64,000 nt of DNA from Saprospiraceae bacterium. Lineage in GTDB: Bacteria; Bacteroidota; Bacteroidia; Chitinophagales; Saprospiraceae. The stretch is taken from NCBI GenBank assembly GCA_020628645.1, contig JAHDES010000010.1, positions 54,781 through 118,780 of the forward strand. Reading direction: 5' to 3'. How positions within the stretch are numbered: the stretch's first letter is position 1; each line of letters starts with the position of its first letter. The translations under genes and the position numbers were made by a program. The notes under the pieces were generated by a model. The model did not search any database. It saw nothing but the letters and a program-made list of their open reading frames with translations, and was not told the origin of the DNA. Below, one piece after another: positions 61,187 through 64,000 of the stretch.

Positions 61187-62089
61187 ATGCTCAAAATTGC
61201 TTATTCGACCATTTATAAATATGAACTACCAGAGAAGCATCGCTTCCCTATGATAAAATATGAGTTAATTCCTGAGCAATTGTTGTATGAAGGTACAATC
61301 ACCGAAGCTAATTTTTTTCACCCAGAAGCCCTTACCGAAGAAGTCATTTTATGGACACATGAGGTAGACTATTGGCAAAAATTAAAGACCCAATCGCTCA
61401 CCAAAAAAGAAATTCGCGCCATCGGTTTTCCTATGTCGGAAATATTGGTACGCCGAGGAACTCACATCTCACAAGGAACGATAGATTGCGCTTTATATGC
61501 TCAACAATATGGCGTAGCTATGAATGTAGCAGGAGGCACGCATCATTCGTTCACTTACAAAGGCGAAGGATTTTGTTTACTGAATGATATTGGTATTGCC
61601 GCTAATTATTTACTCAAAAAAAAATTAGTGCAACAAATTTTAGTCATTGATTTAGATGTTCATCAAGGCAATGGAACGGCACAAATTTTTCAGCAGGAAG
61701 AACGAGTTTTCACCTTTAGTATGCATGGTGCGAAAAATTATCCAGGGCGAAAAGAACAATCGGATTTAGATATTGGTCTTCCTGATAAAACAGAAGATGA
61801 CCATTATCTCAAGGTATTAAAAAATTCACTCCCACGTTTACTAGATGAAGTTCAGCCCGATTTTATTTTTTATTTGTCAGGCGTGGACGTTTTAGCTACT
61901 GATAAATTGGGAAGATTGAGTTTGAGTATGCAAGGGTGTAAAGCTAGAGATCGTTTTGTATTGGAAACTTGTAAACTTCATAATATTCCTGTAGCCATCA
62001 GTATGGGGGGAGGATATTCCGAACGTATCGCGCATATTGTAAATGCTCATGCGAATACTTTTCGACTTGCACAAGAAATTTACTTTTAG
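61187..62089 (+). CDS. Histone deacetylase-family (acetoin utilisation type) hydrolase
   Basis: This 300-residue protein uses the start at 61187 (MLKIAYSTIYKYELPEKHRF). The HDAC fold motifs are GGTHHSFTYKGEGFCLLNDI (His-His catalytic pair), LVIDLDVHQGNGTAQIF (zinc Asp/His), SMHGAKNYP, YLSGVDVLATDKLGRLSLS (zinc Asp), and GGGYSERI. It belongs to the acuC/aphA class and may deacetylate acetylated polyamines or proteins. Length and motif order are complete. Single gene. Confidence 0.95.
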   Translation: MLKIAYSTIYKYELPEKHRFPMIKYELIPEQLLYEGTITEANFFHPEALTEEVILWTHEVDYWQKLKTQSLTKKEIRAIGFPMSEILVRRGTHISQGTIDCALYAQQYGVAMNVAGGTHHSFTYKGEGFCLLNDIGIAANYLLKKKLVQQILVIDLDVHQGNGTAQIFQQEERVFTFSMHGAKNYPGRKEQSDLDIGLPDKTEDDHYLKVLKNSLPRLLDEVQPDFIFYLSGVDVLATDKLGRLSLSMQGCKARDRFVLETCKLHNIPVAISMGGGYSERIAHIVNAHANTFRLAQEIYF

Positions 62090-62173
62090 AGTATACATAC
62101 AAAATTCTTCACTTCATCTTTCATCATAAACATTCCTGTAACAGTAATAAATACATCCTATTACAAAAACCGC

Positions 62174-62181
62174 TATCTTTG
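62174..62181 (+). promoter_or_regulatory. TATCTTTG -7 box upstream of the secreted protein gene
   Basis: TATCTTTG, 25 nt before the ATG at 62207, agrees with the -7 consensus. The -33 element is weak. Confidence 0.5.
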
Positions 62182-62206
62182 TAAGACAAAACCATTGAAC
62201 AATAAC

Positions 62207-63601
62207 ATGAACATATCACGCCTCATTCCTATTTTAATAGGTCTACTCCTCTCGCAATTTTCCTTTTCACAAGATGCTGCCAAGGTCAAAGCTTTGAATA
62301 ATTATGTACAATTTACCAATGAAAGCATTCATGGTATGTTAATTATTCATCGAATGTTAGAAAATTTCAATCAAGAGGTCAACAAATATGTAGACCTACA
62401 GAGTAATCAGCTCAATTTTTATGGTAATAAAGACTTACCTAAACATATTTTTGTAGATCCTGAACATTGGTTTTATGAATTACCTCCTTATGATTGGTAT
62501 ACCACCTGCAAAGCCGAAAGTGCATATTTAAATAAAGCAGATGCCGAGGATTTGAATGCTTCTTTAGAGGCCATAAAGACCATCATTGATCGAGTTAATA
62601 AGATGCGTTTTACGATAGATGATTTTATTACTGCCAATGATCTTTCACAAGAAATTCACCAAATCCAAATTTATAGTTATCTCGAAAATTGTGTCACTTT
62701 ATACGACTATTTTTATCAGGAAAAAGAAGAATTAGCACGGAAATTAGCGCGTATTCATTCGTCTACAGTTCAAATAGAAGCCTCCAAATTTAATGCAACC
62801 ATTGATTCTTTTAAATCCACTCATACAACCCTTAAAGAATTGCTCGAAGCCCTTCATTTTGGTTTCAATGGAGATGTCCCTGATTTAATGACACAACTAA
62901 AGGTACAACTCGATCAATTAAAACAAGTACCCGTTAATAATCGAGAATATAACATAATTGTAGAAGCCGTTGAAGAAGCATTAGACTATGGAAATAATTA
63001 CATCAATAAAGGAGAATTTGAAGATAAATATCGCCTGTATGGTAAAAATTATTACTACCACAATATCCAAGTTGCCGCGGCTTTTAATCGTTATGGAAGT
63101 GGTATGGTCAAAGCTATGAATCGGTTTATGGAATTAGCAAATCCAACACAGCTTTTTCTATTGGAAGAACCGCATTATTACAAAGTCATCTATCCTAAAA
63201 AAGATATTGAAGTTCCTAATCAAGAAACCGTCATTGAAACCTTACCAACCAATTTGAAAGAGCGAGAAGTCGTGGTTCGACAACAAGAGATTCAAGTGGA
63301 TGAAAAGAAATTATTACTTGAAATTTTTGACCACCGAAAAGAAGATGGCGATATTATTTCGCTCAATTTCAATGGGCATTGGATCATGGAACAAAAAAAA
63401 TTAGAAAAACGCCCTTTTAAAATCCTTGTTGAGTTAAACGAAGAAGGTGAAAATTATATCCTTCTACATGCGGAGAATCTGGGAGATATTCCTCCTAATA
63501 CGATTGCCATACGTTATGTTTATGATGGTGTACGAAAACTTGTCGTCCTCAATTCAGATTTAAATGAAAGTGAAATGATTCGAATTAATTATAAGAAATA
63601 A
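62207..63601 (+). CDS. Secreted protein with recurrent Bacteroidota C-terminal domain
   Basis: A 464-residue protein with a signal peptide (MNISRLIPILIGLLLSQFSF, cleaved near FSQ). An upstream TTG at 62195 is less likely. The central part is alpha-helical (LEAIKTIIDRVNKMRFTIDD, then a run of helices and a Tyr-rich segment YRLYGKNYYYHN). The last 100 or so residues match a domain seen at the end of many Bacteroidota envelope proteins, with LLLEIFDHRKEDGDIISLNF, NGHWIMEQKKL, and LLHAENLGDIPPNTIAIRYV. This domain is often fused to OmpA-like or peptidoglycan-linked proteins. Function is unknown. Confidence 0.85.
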   Translation: MNISRLIPILIGLLLSQFSFSQDAAKVKALNNYVQFTNESIHGMLIIHRMLENFNQEVNKYVDLQSNQLNFYGNKDLPKHIFVDPEHWFYELPPYDWYTTCKAESAYLNKADAEDLNASLEAIKTIIDRVNKMRFTIDDFITANDLSQEIHQIQIYSYLENCVTLYDYFYQEKEELARKLARIHSSTVQIEASKFNATIDSFKSTHTTLKELLEALHFGFNGDVPDLMTQLKVQLDQLKQVPVNNREYNIIVEAVEEALDYGNNYINKGEFEDKYRLYGKNYYYHNIQVAAAFNRYGSGMVKAMNRFMELANPTQLFLLEEPHYYKVIYPKKDIEVPNQETVIETLPTNLKEREVVVRQQEIQVDEKKLLLEIFDHRKEDGDIISLNFNGHWIMEQKKLEKRPFKILVELNEEGENYILLHAENLGDIPPNTIAIRYVYDGVRKLVVLNSDLNESEMIRINYKK

Positions 63602-64000
63602 TTATTTACTATTGATAGTCGAAGTGTACTCTACTTAACAATAGAAAAGAGCAATATTTATAAAATTGAATCTGAACTACTGGGCGGGAGGCTCGAAAAG
63701 ATACTGTTTGACTATGAGATGGCTTTTTACAATGTAAAAAAGAGCATCAGCAAAAAAGTTTATCTTTTCTAGCGTTTTTGTTTACTTTTTGGGCAATGAA
63801 AAAAGTAAAAGCCCAGCCGGCTAGAGGCGACAACTAGTTTGAAATCAAATATTTAAACAGTAAAAATCTATTAATTAAACGAAAACACATTAAAGAATTT
63901 TACAGTTCAGTAGAATAGCCGAAATGTTTAAACTTATCTTAACACTTGACCTTTCGCAGCGGAAAGGTTTTGAAAACTGATAATTTTTTATAGGACTAGA
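63602..64000. other. Non-coding tail with hairpins and possible repeat
   Basis: No ORF could be supported. A 10-bp stem TTTACTTTTT with AAAAAGTAAA at 63781-63809 encloses GGGCAATGA. This resembles a common Bacteroidota intergenic hairpin. A 7-bp stem ACCTTTC with GAAAGGT is at 63949-63968. Around 63676 the text GGGAGGCTCGAAAAG contains the complement of the TCGAGCC core seen in other palindromes. It could be the flank of a repeat that runs out of the window. Confidence 0.45.

Overview
This window looks like the chromosome of a Bacteroidota bacterium, probably of the Saprospiria/Cytophagia side of the phylum; that placement is an inference. The base composition is AT-rich. Promoters fit the Bacteroidota -7 consensus TAnnTTTG rather than TATAAT, and starts lack Shine-Dalgarno sequences but have A-rich leaders. 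The window also holds a type IX secretion sorting domain, SprB-type repeats, a fused LpxC-FabZ, and a NagB fused to a PIG-L-type domain. No tRNA, rRNA, insertion sequence or CRISPR array was seen.

Layout. 1-5.2 kb: an MBOAT O-acyltransferase cut by the window edge, an M29 aminopeptidase and glycine decarboxylase (gcvP). 5.7-9.9 kb: a two-gene operon for secreted proteins, the second a 1.2-kilo-residue SprB-repeat/GEVED surface protein. 10.4-18.7 kb: a sigma54-type response regulator lacking its DNA-binding helix-turn-helix, a LOG-family hydrolase, an HU protein, paired paralogous lipoproteins and a two-domain Fe-S protein. 18.7-30 kb: recG, an S41 peptidase, a T9SS cargo protein, SGNH hydrolase, nitrilase, glutathione peroxidase, an acyltransferase, and a RimK/AstE-like pair. 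30.2-31.7 kb: the rpsF-rpsR-rplI operon. 31.8-33.8 kb: a tandem duplication of a small lipoprotein gene together with a piece of a DUF1232 gene, followed by a 206-bp palindromic element with perfect terminal inverted repeats. 34.2-41.1 kb: a form II CO-dehydrogenase-like molybdenum hydroxylase cluster (coxGSLM, facing coxE and coxD). 41.2-47.1 kb: a tocopherol-cyclase-like gene, hemC, and the lipid A operon lpxD-lpxC/fabZ-lpxA plus a solo ABC ATPase. 47.4-50 kb: two unannotated double-glycine leader peptides sharing a CPPPWE motif, then a TPR histidine kinase. 50.2-57.3 kb: dnaX, a pyrophosphohydrolase, small lipoprotein and membrane genes, a sodium/solute symporter and nagB-PIG-L. 57.7-61 kb: three consecutive genes that look like the components of a tripartite alpha-helical pore-forming toxin (HBL/NHE/Ahl type). 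61-64 kb: a histone-deacetylase-fold hydrolase, a secreted protein with a recurrent Bacteroidota C-terminal domain, and a non-coding tail.

How the genes work together. The cox genes would encode a complete three-subunit enzyme (FAD, 2Fe-2S and molybdopterin) with the membrane-recruitment factor CoxG and the maturation pair CoxD/CoxE. The lpx genes cover the first acylation, the deacetylation and the second acylation of lipid A, and FabZ supplies the shared fatty-acid pathway. RimK and the AstE-like hydrolase are adjacent and probably make or trim an amino-acid-ligated product.

The two most interesting loci are the CPPPWE peptide pair next to a histidine kinase, which could be a peptide-signal or modified-peptide system, and the three-gene toxin set. 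Several families of short palindromic repeats, some sharing an RTCGAG core, are scattered between genes.
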